NCBI GenBank assembly: GCA_016789265.1
Contig: JAEUQK010000010.1
Span: 1 to 64,000 of the forward strand
DNA length: 64,000 nucleotides
Direction: 5' to 3'
Source: Blastocatellia bacterium
GTDB lineage: Bacteria; Acidobacteriota; Blastocatellia; Pyrinomonadales; Pyrinomonadaceae
Positions 1 to 8,492 of the stretch are shown here, piece after piece. The position numbers were made by a program, and so were the translations under genes. Under the pieces are notes generated by a model, which did not search any database, was not told the DNA's origin, and saw nothing but the letters and a program-made list of their open reading frames with translations. How positions within the stretch are numbered: the first letter of the stretch is position 1; each line of letters starts with the position of its first letter.

Positions 1-138
1 ATGGTGATGCCTGGCGACAACATCCAGATGGAGATCACGCTCATCGCACCGATCGCCATGGAAAAGGGACTCCGCTTCGCTATCCGCGAAGGCGGCCGCA
101 CCGTCGGTGCAGGCACCGTGTCCGAGATAGTGGAATAG
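1..138 (+). CDS. tuf: Elongation factor Tu, C-terminal end (partial)
   Basis: The reading frame is open from base 1 and ends in TAG at 136-138. It encodes the last 45 residues of EF-Tu domain III, with the family ending [20 protein letters not shown] followed by [23 protein letters not shown]-Tu delivers aminoacyl-tRNA to the ribosome as a GTP complex. The start lies outside the window. The gene sits 4 bases before rpsJ, the usual str-to-S10 junction, so the S10 operon is probably read from a promoter further upstream. Confidence 0.97.
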   Translation: MVMPGDNIQMEITLIAPIAMEKGLRFAIREGGRTVGAGTVSEIVE

Positions 139-142
139 GAAT

Positions 143-463
143 ATGTTAAACGAAAAAATCCGCATCAAGCTGAAAGCCTACGATCACCGCGTTTTGGATC
201 AGTCCACGCAGGAGATCGTTGATACGGCGAAGAGGACGGGAGCGAGGATCGCTGGGCCGATCCCGCTACCGACCGTCAAGAACAAGTGGACGGTCCTTCG
301 CTCGCCGCACGTCGATAAGAAGTCGCGTGAGCAGTTCGAGATCAGGACGCACAAGCGTTTGATGGATATTCTCGATCCGACAGCGGAAACGGTAGATGCA
401 CTGATGAGATTGGATCTGCCCGCAGGCGTTGACGTCGAGATCAAGGCTTTTGGCAAAAATTAG
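143..463 (+). CDS. rpsJ: 30S ribosomal protein uS10
   Basis: 106-residue protein of normal S10 length. Family signatures are the N-terminal [12 protein letters not shown] and the central loop [29 protein letters not shown] followed by the HKRLMDI segment. It sits in the 30S head and in other bacteria also pairs with NusB in antitermination. It is the first gene of the S10 operon, 4 bases after tuf. Identification rests on direct reading of conserved blocks and on gene order. Confidence 0.98.
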   Translation: MLNEKIRIKLKAYDHRVLDQSTQEIVDTAKRTGARIAGPIPLPTVKNKWTVLRSPHVDKKSREQFEIRTHKRLMDILDPTAETVDALMRLDLPAGVDVEIKAFGKN

Positions 464-465
464 TC

Positions 466-537
466 CAACAAACTTGAGTTTGTTGAATGATCACAAATAG
501 AGATCCGTTGGACGGAGCGACAAACCGAAGTTTGTCG
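466..537. repeat. Pair of CAAAC/GTTTG hairpins
   Basis: The rpsJ-rplC spacer holds two near-identical small hairpins. One is CAACAAAC-TTGA-GTTTGTTG at 466-485 and the other is CGACAAAC-CGAA-GTTTGTCG at 518-537, each with a perfect 8-bp stem and a 4-base loop. The same arrangement recurs in the rplW-rplB spacer (2363-2413). They have no T-tract, so they are not classic terminators. They look like a dispersed palindromic repeat family. Confidence 0.75.
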
Positions 538-547
538 GACATTAAAT

Positions 548-1186
548 ATGATCAGTGGAATCATTGGTAGAAAGGTCGGAATGACGCAGATATTTGCCGA
601 AGACGGAACGGTAACTCCAGTGACCGTCATCAAGGCGGGGCCGTGCGTCGTTGTCCAGACAAAGAGCGCAAATGGCGCCGATGGCTACAATGCCGTTCAG
701 CTCGGCCTTGTCGAAGACAAGCCGGTGCGTCTCAAGAATGTCTCGAAGCCGCTGCAGGGCCACTTTGAAAAGACAGGTGCGGGCATTCCGCCGACCCGAA
801 TTCTCAAGGAGATCCGCCTCGCAGGCGAACCGGAAGCGTCGGTCGGCGATCAGGTCAAGGTCGATGTCTTTGCAGACGGCGACAAGATCGAGGTTGTTGG
901 CAAGTCGAAAGGCCGGGGTTTTGCCGGTACGGTAAAGCGTCATAATTTTGCACGCGGCCCTGAGTCTCACGGTTCGATGAACGTTCGCCGTCCGGGTTCG
1001 ATCGGACAGTCGGCATATCCTTCGCGTGTTATCAAAGGTACGCGGTCGTCAGGCCATATGGGTGACGAGCGAGTGACAGTGAAGGGATTAACGGTCGCAA
1101 AGGTCGACGCGGAGAACAATCTGTTGATGGTTCGCGGTGCTGTTCCGGGTGCAAACGGAAGCGTGGTTATTGTAAAGAAAAGTTAA
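548..1186 (+). CDS. rplC: 50S ribosomal protein uL3
   Basis: 212 residues, the normal length for bacterial L3. It starts [20 protein letters not shown] and carries the conserved loop around [20 protein letters not shown] and [32 protein letters not shown], which reaches the peptidyl transferase centre. It is an early assembly protein of the large subunit. It lies second in the S10 operon, separated from rpsJ by the hairpin-bearing spacer. Confidence 0.98.
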   Translation: MISGIIGRKVGMTQIFAEDGTVTPVTVIKAGPCVVVQTKSANGADGYNAVQLGLVEDKPVRLKNVSKPLQGHFEKTGAGIPPTRILKEIRLAGEPEASVGDQVKVDVFADGDKIEVVGKSKGRGFAGTVKRHNFARGPESHGSMNVRRPGSIGQSAYPSRVIKGTRSSGHMGDERVTVKGLTVAKVDAENNLLMVRGAVPGANGSVVIVKKS

Positions 1187-1230
1187 GAGTGCGCGATCTA
1201 ACGCGCAAATCGAGCTGAAGCTCGCACTCT
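1186..1230. repeat. AGAGTGCGCGAT-type palindromic repeat, copy 1
   Basis: The rplC-rplD spacer has outer arms AGAGTGCG (1186-1193) and CGCACTCT (1223-1230), a perfect 8-bp stem. It encloses a GAGC-TGAA-GCTC hairpin at 1212-1223. Two more members of the family lie at 6197-6239 and 9974-10030. The element begins on the last base of the rplC stop codon and ends just before the rplD ribosome-binding site. Confidence 0.75.
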
Positions 1231-1246
1231 GGACAGGAGAAAGATT

Positions 1247-2038
1247 ATGCCTACCGTAAAGGTTCGCAATTTGAAGAATAAGGAAGTCGGCGAAATTACG
1301 CTGTCCGAAACCGTTTTCGGGGCTGAACTCAACGAGTCGCTGATCCATTCGGCCTTGATGAACTTTCAGGCGAATGCTCGCCAGGGAACGTCGGCTACGA
1401 AGACACGCGGTAACGTTTCGGGTTCGGGACGAAAGCTTTGGAAGCAGAAAGGAACGGGCCGCGCGCGTATCGCTTCGCTTCGGTCGCCCCTTTGGAAGGG
1501 CGGCGGTAACGTTCATGGCCCGCAGCCCCGAGATTGGTCCTACGATATGCCGAAAAAGATGCGACGCGGTGCATTGCGTTCGGCATTGTCGGAAAGGCTT
1601 CGCGAAGGCAACCTGATCGTCATAGACGAGTTCGGGTTCGACACGGCGAAGACCAAGGATTTCGTTGCTACGATGACATCGCTCGGAGCAGCGGCCAAAA
1701 CGCTGGTCGTCGATTCGCTTGATAATGCGAATCTGGTCCTTTCAGCTCGTAACGTTCAGAAGACCAAGGTCACGAACAGCTACGGACTAAACATTTACGA
1801 TCTGCTCTATCACGAGAAGCTTTTTATCTCAAAGGCAGCGATCGAAGAGCTGAACACGATCCTCGATCCCGGCACGGAAAAGTCGGAAGCGGTTGTCGAA
1901 GAAAAGCCGAAAGCAAAGCGGGCTGCGAAGCCAAAGGTCGAGGCGGCCGCCGAGACCGAAGAGAAGCCGAAGGCGACTCGCAAGAAGAAGACCGAAGCTA
2001 CGGCCGATGAATCTTCGGAGGTGACGGAAAATGAGTAA
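1247..2038 (+). CDS. rplD: 50S ribosomal protein uL4 with long charged C-terminal tail
   Basis: 263 residues against about 205 for typical bacterial L4. Residues 1 to about 205 are a normal L4 with the exit-tunnel loop ([41 protein letters not shown]). Residues from about 210 onward are a Lys/Ala/Glu-rich low-complexity tail (repeats of EEKPKAK and KPKATRKKK type). The gene overlaps rplW by 8 bases, which suggests translational coupling. The tail is probably disordered and its role is unknown. Confidence 0.97.
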   Translation: MPTVKVRNLKNKEVGEITLSETVFGAELNESLIHSALMNFQANARQGTSATKTRGNVSGSGRKLWKQKGTGRARIASLRSPLWKGGGNVHGPQPRDWSYDMPKKMRRGALRSALSERLREGNLIVIDEFGFDTAKTKDFVATMTSLGAAAKTLVVDSLDNANLVLSARNVQKTKVTNSYGLNIYDLLYHEKLFISKAAIEELNTILDPGTEKSEAVVEEKPKAKRAAKPKVEAAAETEEKPKATRKKKTEATADESSEVTENE

Positions 2039-2360
2039 GTTAGGCGTTTGGGACATTTTGAAATCGCCGGTCGTCACGGAAAAGAGCGTGATCCTTAAGG
2101 AAGATTCGACCGAAGAGAACAACGATCGGAAGACCGGCCAGGTGTTGACGTTTCGTGTCGATACAAAGGCTACAAAGACATCGATCAAAAGCGCGGTCGA
2201 AGAGATCTTCAACGTTAAGGTCTCGTCTGTCCGCACGGTGAATTACGAAGGGAAGATGAAACGACGCGGCCGCCAGGAAGGACGTCGTCCGAGCTGGAAG
2301 AAGGCTTACGTCACCTTGAAGAAGGGCGAGCCGATGGTCGATTACGCGGAAGCGATCTAG
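2031..2360 (+). CDS. rplW: 50S ribosomal protein uL23
   Basis: 109 residues. Family features are [17 protein letters not shown] at the N-terminus, [32 protein letters not shown], and a basic loop ([26 protein letters not shown]). L23 sits at the tunnel exit and docks trigger factor, SRP and the translocon. The ATG lies inside the end of rplD (8-base overlap). A short insert ([10 protein letters not shown]) precedes the TFRVD strand. Confidence 0.97.
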   Translation: MSKLGVWDILKSPVVTEKSVILKEDSTEENNDRKTGQVLTFRVDTKATKTSIKSAVEEIFNVKVSSVRTVNYEGKMKRRGRQEGRRPSWKKAYVTLKKGEPMVDYAEAI

Positions 2361-2362
2361 TC

Positions 2363-2413
2363 CGGCAAACTTTGGTTTGCCGATCATAGAAATCATCAAA
2401 CTGAAGTTTGATG
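2363..2413. repeat. Second pair of CAAAC/GTTTG hairpins
   Basis: Two hairpins occupy the rplW-rplB spacer: CGGCAAAC-TTTG-GTTTGCCG at 2363-2382 and CATCAAAC-TGAA-GTTTGATG at 2394-2413. They share the core CAAAC-4 bases-GTTTG with the pair at 466-537, while the outer three bases co-vary so that pairing is kept. That co-variation implies the folded form matters or that the copies derive from a palindromic mobile unit. Confidence 0.75.
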
Positions 2414-2423
2414 GACAGGAATT

Positions 2424-3254
2424 ATGGGAATCAAGAGATTAAAACCGACTTCACCGGCACGACGCTATCAGACATATCTGACGCGCGACGATCTGACGCC
2501 GGGAGCAACACCCGAAAAATCGTTGCTCGAGCCGAAAAAAAGAATTTCCGGCCGAAACAATGATGGCCGTATCACGGTCCGTCGCCGCGGCGGAGGCCAC
2601 AAGCGTTTCTATCGCGTCATCGATTTCAAGCGCGACAAGACCGGTATTCCGGGTAAGGTCGCACAGATCGAGTACGATCCGAACCGCTCCTCGCACATTG
2701 CACTGATCAATTATCTTGACGGCGAGAAACGTTACATTATCGCCCCAGTAGGTTTGAAGGTCGGAACGCAGGTCCTCAGCGGAGAAGAAGCGGATATACT
2801 TCCGGGCAACGCTCTTCCTATCAAGAACATTCCGCTTGGTACAGAGGTTCACAACATTGAGCTTCGTCCGGGAAAAGGCGGACAGATGGTTCGCTCGGCC
2901 GGCGGATTCGCCCAGATCATCGCTAAGGAAGGCGATTTCGCCCAGCTTCGAATGCCGTCAGGCGAAGTCCGCAAGGTTCCCGTTGTTTGCATGGCGACCG
3001 TAGGTCAGGTCGGCAATACCGAACACGAGAACGAATCGCTCGGTAAGGCAGGCCGTAACCGTTGGAAAGGGCATCGTCCGAAAGTTCGCGGTGTTGCGAT
3101 GAACCCGGTCGATCACCCGCACGGCGGCGGTGAAGGTAAGACCTCGGGCGGCCGGCATCCTGTGACCCCGTGGGGACAGCCCACCCGTGGTTACAAGACT
3201 CGAAGCAACAAGCGGACGCAGAACATGATCGTAAAAGATCGGAGAAGGAAATAG
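2424..3254 (+). CDS. rplB: 50S ribosomal protein uL2
   Basis: 276 residues, normal length. It starts [17 protein letters not shown]. Conserved blocks include [28 protein letters not shown], the SH3-like region [17 protein letters not shown], and the peptidyl-transferase segment [30 protein letters not shown], which holds the conserved histidine (HPHGGGEG). It binds 23S rRNA at the subunit interface. ATG is preceded by GGACAGGAATT, a fair ribosome-binding site. Confidence 0.98.
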   Translation: MGIKRLKPTSPARRYQTYLTRDDLTPGATPEKSLLEPKKRISGRNNDGRITVRRRGGGHKRFYRVIDFKRDKTGIPGKVAQIEYDPNRSSHIALINYLDGEKRYIIAPVGLKVGTQVLSGEEADILPGNALPIKNIPLGTEVHNIELRPGKGGQMVRSAGGFAQIIAKEGDFAQLRMPSGEVRKVPVVCMATVGQVGNTEHENESLGKAGRNRWKGHRPKVRGVAMNPVDHPHGGGEGKTSGGRHPVTPWGQPTRGYKTRSNKRTQNMIVKDRRRK

Positions 3255-3265
3255 GTAATTAAGTT

Positions 3266-3556
3266 ATGCCACGTTCATTAAAGAAAGGGCCGTTCATGGA
3301 TCTAAGCCTGCAAAGAGCTCTTGCGAAGATCGCCGAGACCGGAAAGAAACCGCCCGCAGTGAAAACCTGGTCGCGTCGTTCGACGATAACGCCGGAAATG
3401 GTCGGTCTGACCTTTGGCGTACACAACGGGAAACGCCACATTCCGGTTTTCGTTACCGAGAATATGGTCGGCCACAAGCTGGGTGAATTTTCGCCGACAA
3501 GGACATTCAAGGGACACCCGGGAACGAAAGCAGAGAAAATGGCGAAACGTAAATAG
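3266..3556 (+). CDS. rpsS: 30S ribosomal protein uS19
   Basis: 96 residues with the classic S19 sequence [19 protein letters not shown], then [52 protein letters not shown]. It lies in the 30S head near the A-site tRNA and pairs with S13. It follows rplB by 11 bases in the S10 operon. Confidence 0.98.
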   Translation: MPRSLKKGPFMDLSLQRALAKIAETGKKPPAVKTWSRRSTITPEMVGLTFGVHNGKRHIPVFVTENMVGHKLGEFSPTRTFKGHPGTKAEKMAKRK

Positions 3557-3632
3557 TGATAAGTGATGAGTAATGAGTGACGTGTGAAAACGGAAATTCA
3601 CTTTTCACGATCGACCATTCACGATTAACGAT
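3557..3632. repeat. Degenerate palindrome built from GTGATGAGTAATGAGTGA-like words
   Basis: The rpsS-rplV spacer is made of reiterated words on the left (GTGATAAGTGATGAGTAATGAGTGACGTG) and their approximate inverse on the right (TTTTCACGATCGACCATTCACGATTAACG). It is an imperfect inverted repeat with no coding potential. A closely similar word set (GTGAACGGTGAATGGTGAAT) fills the rpsH-rplF spacer at 8417-8492. Confidence 0.6.
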
Positions 3633-4241
3633 ATGGAAGCGATAGCAAAGACCAAATATTTGAAAGGAAGCCCGAGGAAAACGCGGCTCGTGATCGATAT
3701 GATCCGAGGAGAGAACGTTTCGCGTGCATTGGCGATCCTTAAGTTCACCGATAAGCGAGCGGCCGATCCGATCGAGAAGACGCTTCGATCCGCAATAGCG
3801 AACGCGACGTACCTTGCCGAGCAGCAAAACATTGCGGTCGATCCCGATGATCTATGGGTGAAGACCTGTTTTGTTGACATGGGCCCGACAAAGAATCGCA
3901 GGCGTATGCGTCCTGCTCCTCAGGGGCGTGCCTATCGCGAGCAGCGTCACTATTGCCACATAACCATCCAGGTGACGAGCGACGATAAGCCGAAAACCGA
4001 AAAGGAACTCAAGGCCGAAGCGGCAAAGGCAAAGAAGGCCGAGGCTCCGAAAAAGGAAAAGGCTCCGGCCAAGAAGGCTGCACCAAAAGCTGAGAAAAAG
4101 GCTAAGTCCGAAAAGGTGGAAGAGGTTGAAACTCCTGTTGCGGCTGAAACGTTGGAGACCGCGGCACCAGTTGTCGAAGAGACAGCGGCAGAGTCGACCG
4201 CACCCGCTGCAGAAACTAACGAGGCGACGGAGAAGGAATAA
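3633..4241 (+). CDS. rplV: 50S ribosomal protein uL22 with an 85-90 residue charged tail
   Basis: 202 residues, almost twice the usual 110. Residues 1 to about 112 are a complete L22 (YLKGSPRKTRLVIDMIRGENVSRALAILKF, and the tunnel hairpin KNRRRMRPAPQGRAYREQRHYCHITIQV). The rest is Lys/Ala/Glu-rich then Glu/Thr/Ala-rich (KKAEAPKKEKAPAKKAAPKAEKKAK, then VEEVETPVAAETLE). The tail is in frame and intact and is likely disordered on the ribosome surface. Its function is not known. Confidence 0.96.
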   Translation: MEAIAKTKYLKGSPRKTRLVIDMIRGENVSRALAILKFTDKRAADPIEKTLRSAIANATYLAEQQNIAVDPDDLWVKTCFVDMGPTKNRRRMRPAPQGRAYREQRHYCHITIQVTSDDKPKTEKELKAEAAKAKKAEAPKKEKAPAKKAAPKAEKKAKSEKVEEVETPVAAETLETAAPVVEETAAESTAPAAETNEATEKE

Positions 4242-4278
4242 GAAAAATGCGGGCTAGTTGGTCCGCGTTCCGAAAAAT

Positions 4279-5022
4279 ATGGGACAGAAAGTACATCCAT
4301 ACGGCTTCAGGGTCGGATACAACAAAGACTGGCACTCGCATTGGTTCACCAAGGCGGACTATGCCAAATTCCTCGCCGAGGACCTCGAACTCAAGCGTGA
4401 GTTGAAAAAGAAATTCTCGGGCGGCGGAGTTTCGCACATAGATATCGAGCGTGCGGCGACCCGTCTGAAGATCGTTATTTACACCTCGCGTCCGGGTATC
4501 ATCATCGGCCGCAAGGGAGCCGAGATCGACAAACTTCGCGAAGATCTCTCGCGGAAGACAGGCCGCGAAGTGCTCATCTCGATCCAGGAGATCCGCCACC
4601 CGGAACTGAACGCACAGCTTCAGGCCGAAAAGATCGCCCAGCAACTCGAAAAGCGTATCGCTTTCCGCCGTGCTATGAAGAAGACGATGGAAGAGTCGAT
4701 CCGCTTCGGCGCACAAGGGATCAAGGTGATGATCTCGGGCAGACTTAACGGAGCTGAGATCGCTAGAACGGAATGGTCGCTGGAAGGACGTCTTCCGCTG
4801 CACACGCTCCGTTCGGACGTGGACTACGGGTTTGCAGAAGCTCTGACGACATTCGGCATCATCGGTATCAAGGTTTGGATCTACCGAGGTGAGATCCTTG
4901 ATCCGAAGGCCTCGATGGCACGCGGAACTACAAGCGATCCGATCAATGAAGTTAAGGCCGACCGTTCGGCAGGACGTGGACGCGGCGATCGCCGCCCACG
5001 ACGCGACGACAGGAACCGTTAG
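4279..5022 (+). CDS. rpsC: 30S ribosomal protein uS3
   Basis: 247 residues starting at ATG 4279 ([22 protein letters not shown]), the invariant S3 N-terminus. An in-frame TTG at 4258 would add seven residues that the family does not have. The KH domain is visible ([26 protein letters not shown]), as is the C-terminal domain [35 protein letters not shown]. It lines the mRNA entry channel. The C-terminus is basic ([16 protein letters not shown]). Confidence 0.97.
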   Translation: MGQKVHPYGFRVGYNKDWHSHWFTKADYAKFLAEDLELKRELKKKFSGGGVSHIDIERAATRLKIVIYTSRPGIIIGRKGAEIDKLREDLSRKTGREVLISIQEIRHPELNAQLQAEKIAQQLEKRIAFRRAMKKTMEESIRFGAQGIKVMISGRLNGAEIARTEWSLEGRLPLHTLRSDVDYGFAEALTTFGIIGIKVWIYRGEILDPKASMARGTTSDPINEVKADRSAGRGRGDRRPRRDDRNR

Positions 5023-5100
5023 TAATTGAAAATTCCAGATCCCAGCTTCCAAATTGGAACTGAGATCGAATCTGGAACTTGGAATTTGAAACTGAGGAAT
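5023..5100. repeat. Degenerate palindrome built from AATTCCAGAT/ATCTGGAA words
   Basis: The rpsC-rplP spacer carries a left arm (TTGAAAATTCCAGATCCCAGCTTCCAAATT) and an approximately inverted right arm (AATCTGGAACTTGGAATTTGAAACT). Each arm is itself made of reiterated CCAGAT/CCAAATT-type words. No coding potential and no T-tract. Confidence 0.6.
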
Positions 5101-5107
5101 TTTAGTT

Positions 5108-5536
5108 ATGTTGATGCCGAAAAAGGTCAAGCACCGACGAGTAATGAAAGGACGCATGCGCGGGAAGGCTACCCGCGGCGAAAACCTGGACTTCGGTGAC
5201 TATGGACTGAAAGCATTAGAAGCAGGCTGGATCACGGACCGCCAGATCGAAGCGGCACGTATCGCGATGACCCGCCACGTAAAACGCGGCGGAAAGATCT
5301 GGATCCGCATGTTTCCCGACAAGCCGATCACGAAAAAGCCGGCTGAGACTCGTATGGGTTCGGGCAAAGGTGCTCCGGACCATTGGGTCGCGGTAGTTAA
5401 ACCGGGACGCGTGATGTACGAGATCCAGGGGGTTGATGAACAGCTTGCGCGTGAGGCGTTCAAGCTTGCCGCACAAAAACTTCCGATCAAGACGAAGTTT
5501 GTGTCTCGTGCCGACCTCGAAGGAGGTGTTGTTTAA
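5108..5536 (+). CDS. rplP: 50S ribosomal protein uL16
   Basis: 142 residues, normal length. It begins [24 protein letters not shown] and contains [52 protein letters not shown], which matches the family closely. L16 organises the A-site and central protuberance of the large subunit. It is followed by rpmC after 3 bases. Confidence 0.98.
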   Translation: MLMPKKVKHRRVMKGRMRGKATRGENLDFGDYGLKALEAGWITDRQIEAARIAMTRHVKRGGKIWIRMFPDKPITKKPAETRMGSGKGAPDHWVAVVKPGRVMYEIQGVDEQLAREAFKLAAQKLPIKTKFVSRADLEGGVV

Positions 5537-5539
5537 GTA

Positions 5540-5749
5540 ATGAAAGTTAAGGAACAGATCGAACAGCTTCGGGAAATGAACGTTCAAGAATTGAACGACC
5601 AAGCGGATGCTCTCAAAGAGTCGCTTTTCCGCTTGAAGTTCCGAAAGTCGCTGGGCGTGGGCGATGTTGTTAAGGACATCCGCCGCGAGAAGAAGACGTT
5701 GGCAAGGGTTTACACCGTACTCGGTGAAAAGCAAGAGACGGGCAAATAA
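5540..5749 (+). CDS. rpmC: 50S ribosomal protein uL29
   Basis: 69 residues, normal length. Two-helix protein with the typical stretches EQLREMNVQELNDQADALKESLFRLKFRKSLG and DIRREKKTLARVYTVLGEK. It sits at the tunnel exit near L23. Its start is 3 bases after the rplP stop, indicating tight co-translation. Confidence 0.97.
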   Translation: MKVKEQIEQLREMNVQELNDQADALKESLFRLKFRKSLGVGDVVKDIRREKKTLARVYTVLGEKQETGK

Positions 5750-5769
5750 GCGAGCCCTGAGAGAATAAA

Positions 5770-6192
5770 ATGCCTAAGAAGAAAGCAGAAGAAACTGAAA
5801 GCGCGGTCGAGACGCCAGTAACCGGATCGGCGGAGGAAACCGCAGCAGTCGAGGCGGCACCGGTGGCCGAAGAGACGCCGAAAAAAATAAAGCAGGCGCA
5901 GTCGGAGACTGGAGTGCCGGCAGACGGCGAGAGCGCGGGGAAGAAAGGAAAACGTGCAGAACGCATCGGCGTGGTCTCGTCGGACAAGATGACCAAAACG
6001 GTCGTTGTAAATGTCGATCGTCTCGTCAAGCACCCGATCTATCGCAAGTATGTCCGTAAGCGCAAGAAATTCATGGCACACGATGAGATCGGTGCGAAGA
6101 TCGGCGACAAGGTCCGGATCATGGAGACGCGGCCGATGTCTGCAAGAAAGCGGTGGCGCGTGGTCGAGATCATTCAGAAAGCGGAATTGTAA
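5770..6192 (+). CDS. rpsQ: 30S ribosomal protein uS17 with N-terminal extension
   Basis: 140 residues against about 85 for typical S17. Residues from about 62 onward are the S17 core ([42 protein letters not shown] and [23 protein letters not shown]). Residues 1 to about 60 are an extra Glu/Ala/Lys-rich segment ([29 protein letters not shown]). No better internal start exists between the extension and the core, so the extension is probably translated. S17 binds helix 11 of 16S rRNA. Confidence 0.95.
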   Translation: MPKKKAEETESAVETPVTGSAEETAAVEAAPVAEETPKKIKQAQSETGVPADGESAGKKGKRAERIGVVSSDKMTKTVVVNVDRLVKHPIYRKYVRKRKKFMAHDEIGAKIGDKVRIMETRPMSARKRWRVVEIIQKAEL

Positions 6193-6196
6193 GGCA

Positions 6197-6239
6197 AGAG
6201 TGCGCGATCGATCGCGTAACGGGCTGAAGCCCGCACTCT
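6197..6239. repeat. AGAGTGCGCGAT-type palindromic repeat, copy 2
   Basis: Outer arms AGAGTGCG (6197-6204) and CGCACTCT (6232-6239) pair perfectly and match the copy at 1186-1230. Inside are a GCGATCGATCGC palindrome and GGGC-TGAA-GCCC (6221-6232), with the same TGAA loop as copy 1. It fills the rpsQ-rplN spacer just before the rplN ribosome-binding site. Confidence 0.75.
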
Positions 6240-6255
6240 GAACGGGAGAAAAGTT

Positions 6256-6624
6256 ATGATTCAGATGCAGACCTCTTTGGCGGTCGCGGACAATTCGGGT
6301 GCAAAACGTGTGGTCATGATCATGCCGATAGGCGGATCGACCGCAAAGATCGCTCGACTTGGCGACAAGATCAAAGTAACTGTGAAGGAAGCGTCTCCGG
6401 ACGGCACGGCTAAAAAGGGAAAGGTTTATAACGCCGTTATCGTTCGCACGCGAAAGGAAGTTCGCCGCAAAGACGGAACCTATATCCGTTTTGACGAGAA
6501 CGCGGCGGTGTTGATCAAGGACGACGGAACGCCGATCGGAACACGTGTTTTCGGGCCGGTCGCTCGTGAACTTCGCGAGAAGAACTTCATGAAGATCGTC
6601 AGCCTCGCTCCGGAGGTCATTTAA
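6256..6624 (+). CDS. rplN: 50S ribosomal protein uL14
   Basis: 122 residues, exactly the family length. It begins [22 protein letters not shown] and has [45 protein letters not shown] and [28 protein letters not shown]. It forms an intersubunit bridge and is the docking site for RsfS. It leads the part of the cluster corresponding to the spc operon. GGGAGAAAAG upstream is a good ribosome-binding site. Confidence 0.98.
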   Translation: MIQMQTSLAVADNSGAKRVVMIMPIGGSTAKIARLGDKIKVTVKEASPDGTAKKGKVYNAVIVRTRKEVRRKDGTYIRFDENAAVLIKDDGTPIGTRVFGPVARELREKNFMKIVSLAPEVI

Positions 6625-6627
6625 GAA

Positions 6628-7050
6628 ATGAAAACGGTTAAGACAGGTACAGTAAAGAGCAAGATCAAGCGAGGCGATCAGGTCGTCTTCATCGCGGGCA
6701 AGGAATACAACCGCTATGACAGTGCGGGCAAACGCCAGCCGTATCGCGGCCGTGTGATCGAGGTTGACGCCCGCAACGGAAAGGTCAGGGTTGAAGGTGC
6801 CGCTATCGTAAAGCGTCATAAAAAACCCGTTCCGCAGCTCAACCAGGAAGGCGGCATTATCGAGAACGAAGGGTGGGTGAGCCTTTCGAACGTCGCGATC
6901 GTCGACCCTGAATCCGGCAAACCAACCCGCGTTAAGATCGAAGTGAAGGACGGAAAAAAGGTCCGAGTAGCTAAGAGCGGAAAGGTCATCCCGGAGCCGG
7001 AAGTTTTCGGGAAGAAAGAACCGAAGAAAGAAAAGGATACAGAAGAATAG
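6628..7050 (+). CDS. rplX: 50S ribosomal protein uL24, extended
   Basis: 140 residues, longer than the usual 103-115. The KOW motif is near the N-terminus (KIKRGDQVVFIAGKEY). An insert (NRYDSAGKRQPYRG) follows, then GRVIEVDARNGKVRVEGAAIVKRHKKPVPQLNQEGGIIENEGWVSLSNVAIVDPESGKPTRV. The last 25 residues are a Lys/Glu-rich tail (EPEVFGKKEPKKEKDTEE). It is an assembly initiator of the 50S subunit near the tunnel exit. It starts 3 bases after rplN. Confidence 0.95.
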   Translation: MKTVKTGTVKSKIKRGDQVVFIAGKEYNRYDSAGKRQPYRGRVIEVDARNGKVRVEGAAIVKRHKKPVPQLNQEGGIIENEGWVSLSNVAIVDPESGKPTRVKIEVKDGKKVRVAKSGKVIPEPEVFGKKEPKKEKDTEE

Positions 7051-7103
7051 TTTGAGGTTTGGTAATGCCGTAAGGCGGGTCCCAAACAAGGAAACATCAA
7101 ACA

Positions 7104-7643
7104 ATGGCTAGATTAAAAGAAAAATACAGGAACGAGATCGCCGGTGCGCTGGCGAAGGAATTCGACATCAAGAATCCGATGGCTGTGCCAAAGATCACGA
7201 AAGTGATCGTCAACATGGGCCTCGGGGAAGCAAGCTCAAACGCGAAGATACTTGATACGGCTGTCGAAGAGCTGCGTGCGGTCACAGGCCAGAAACCTGT
7301 CATAACAAAAGCTAAGAAATCGATCGCAGCATTCAAACTTCGCCAGGGAATGAATATCGGTGCTATGGTCACTCTTCGCGGTGACCGTATGTACGAATTT
7401 CTGGACCGTCTGATCTCGGTAGCGCTGCCTCGTGTGCGTGACTTCCGCGGTATTTCGGGCAAGGCGTTTGACGGACGAGGCAATTATACGCTCGGCGTTC
7501 GCGAACAGCTTATCTTTCCGGAGATCGATTTTAACAAGGTCGATAAGACCAGAGGCATGAATATCTCCATCGTGACGACCGCACAGACCGACGAGCAGGC
7601 ACGCTCGCTGCTGAAAGCATTGGGAATGCCGTTCAGGCAATAG
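7104..7643 (+). CDS. rplE: 50S ribosomal protein uL5
   Basis: 179 residues, normal length. It shows [74 protein letters not shown] and [37 protein letters not shown], all highly conserved. It binds 5S rRNA in the central protuberance. The 53-base spacer upstream contains a small GTTTGG/CCAAAC hairpin. Confidence 0.98.
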   Translation: MARLKEKYRNEIAGALAKEFDIKNPMAVPKITKVIVNMGLGEASSNAKILDTAVEELRAVTGQKPVITKAKKSIAAFKLRQGMNIGAMVTLRGDRMYEFLDRLISVALPRVRDFRGISGKAFDGRGNYTLGVREQLIFPEIDFNKVDKTRGMNISIVTTAQTDEQARSLLKALGMPFRQ

Positions 7644-7651
7644 TTAAAAAC

Positions 7652-7957
7652 ATGGCAAAGACTAGTAAGATCGTAAAAAACAACGACAGGAAGCGTAAGG
7701 TTTCGCTTTGGGCGGAACGCCGTGCAGCCGCAAAAAAGGTCATCAACAGCCCGAAATCGACGGTTGAAGAAGTGGATGCCGCAGTTGCCCTGCTTCAGAA
7801 GATGCCGCGCGACGCAAGCCCAGTCCGCGTTCGCAACCGCTGTTCGCAGTCGGGTCGGCCTCGCGGTTTTGTCCGCAAGTTCGGCATCTCGCGTGTCGCG
7901 CTTCGCAAGCTTGCCCTTGAGGGACAGATCCCCGGCGTTGTGAAATCGAGCTGGTAA
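7652..7957 (+). CDS. rpsN: 30S ribosomal protein uS14, zinc-free type
   Basis: 101 residues, the long form of S14. The core [41 protein letters not shown] lacks the CxxC...CxxC zinc ligands of the short form, so it is a C-minus paralogue. It lies 8 bases after rplE. In organisms with only this form, S14 supply does not depend on zinc. Whether a second copy exists elsewhere cannot be seen here. Confidence 0.97.
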   Translation: MAKTSKIVKNNDRKRKVSLWAERRAAAKKVINSPKSTVEEVDAAVALLQKMPRDASPVRVRNRCSQSGRPRGFVRKFGISRVALRKLALEGQIPGVVKSSW

Positions 7958-8023
7958 GAGTTTTGACAAATGCGGCAGGCGGAATCGGCCGAACCGCCGC
8001 AATACTAATACGGAGTAAATAGA

Positions 8024-8416
8024 ATGACAGATCCAATAGCCGACATGCTCACGCGAATTCGCAACGCAATTGCGGCGGGACATCCGCGTGTGGACATTCC
8101 TGGTTCGAAGCTGAAAATGGAGGTAGCCCGAATCCTCAAGGAAGAGGGATACATCAACAACTTCACGACCAAGGGCGAAGGCATCAAATACATGATCCGC
8201 ATCTTCCTGCGATATGACGCAAAAGGCACCTCGTCGATCACGCATCTTTCGCGTGTGTCGCGTCCGGGCCGCCGCGTTTATGTTGGGGCGGGCGAGATCC
8301 CGAAGGTCCTTGGCGGATATGGTATCAATATCGTTTCGACCTCACAGGGGTTGATGAGCGGAAAAAGGGCACGTAAGGCGAATGTCGGCGGTGAGATACT
8401 TGCAGAAGTTTATTAA
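8024..8416 (+). CDS. rpsH: 30S ribosomal protein uS8
   Basis: 130 residues, normal length. It starts MTDPIADMLTRIRNAIAAGHPRVDIPGSKLKMEVARILKEEGYI and ends with GGYGINIVSTSQGLMSGKRARKANVGGEILAEVY, the conserved S8 C-terminus that binds helix 21 of 16S rRNA. S8 is the spc operon autoregulator in Escherichia coli. Whether that holds here cannot be seen. GGAGTAAATAG upstream is a clear ribosome-binding site. Confidence 0.98.
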   Translation: MTDPIADMLTRIRNAIAAGHPRVDIPGSKLKMEVARILKEEGYINNFTTKGEGIKYMIRIFLRYDAKGTSSITHLSRVSRPGRRVYVGAGEIPKVLGGYGINIVSTSQGLMSGKRARKANVGGEILAEVY

Positions 8417-8492
8417 CAGTGAACGGTGAATGGTGAATAGTGAATGGTCTTCACGGTTCACTCATCGCTGGTCACTCGACACTCAAAAGATT
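8417..8492. repeat. Degenerate palindrome built from GTGAATGGTGAAT-like words
   Basis: The rpsH-rplF spacer consists of tandem near-repeats of GTGAAyGGTGAAT (left) followed by TTCACGGTTCACTCATCGCTGGTCACTCGACACTC (right), an imperfect inverted counterpart. It resembles the element at 3557-3632. The left part reads open in the rplF frame, which would give a spurious longer rplF. Confidence 0.6.

Noticed and set aside
4216..5157. Minus-strand open frame of 313 codons opposite rpsC
   Set aside because: Shadow of rpsC; it also crosses the repeat spacer and shows no protein-like features.
5710..7104. Long minus-strand open frame (464 codons) opposite rpsQ, rplN and rplX
   Set aside because: It lies entirely antisense to conserved ribosomal genes and its translation is Arg/Leu/Asp-rich without any family pattern. 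It is a shadow frame.
8430..8492. N-terminal extension of L6
   Set aside because: The extra frame is the repeat-word spacer; L6 proteins begin at MSRVGKKPI.
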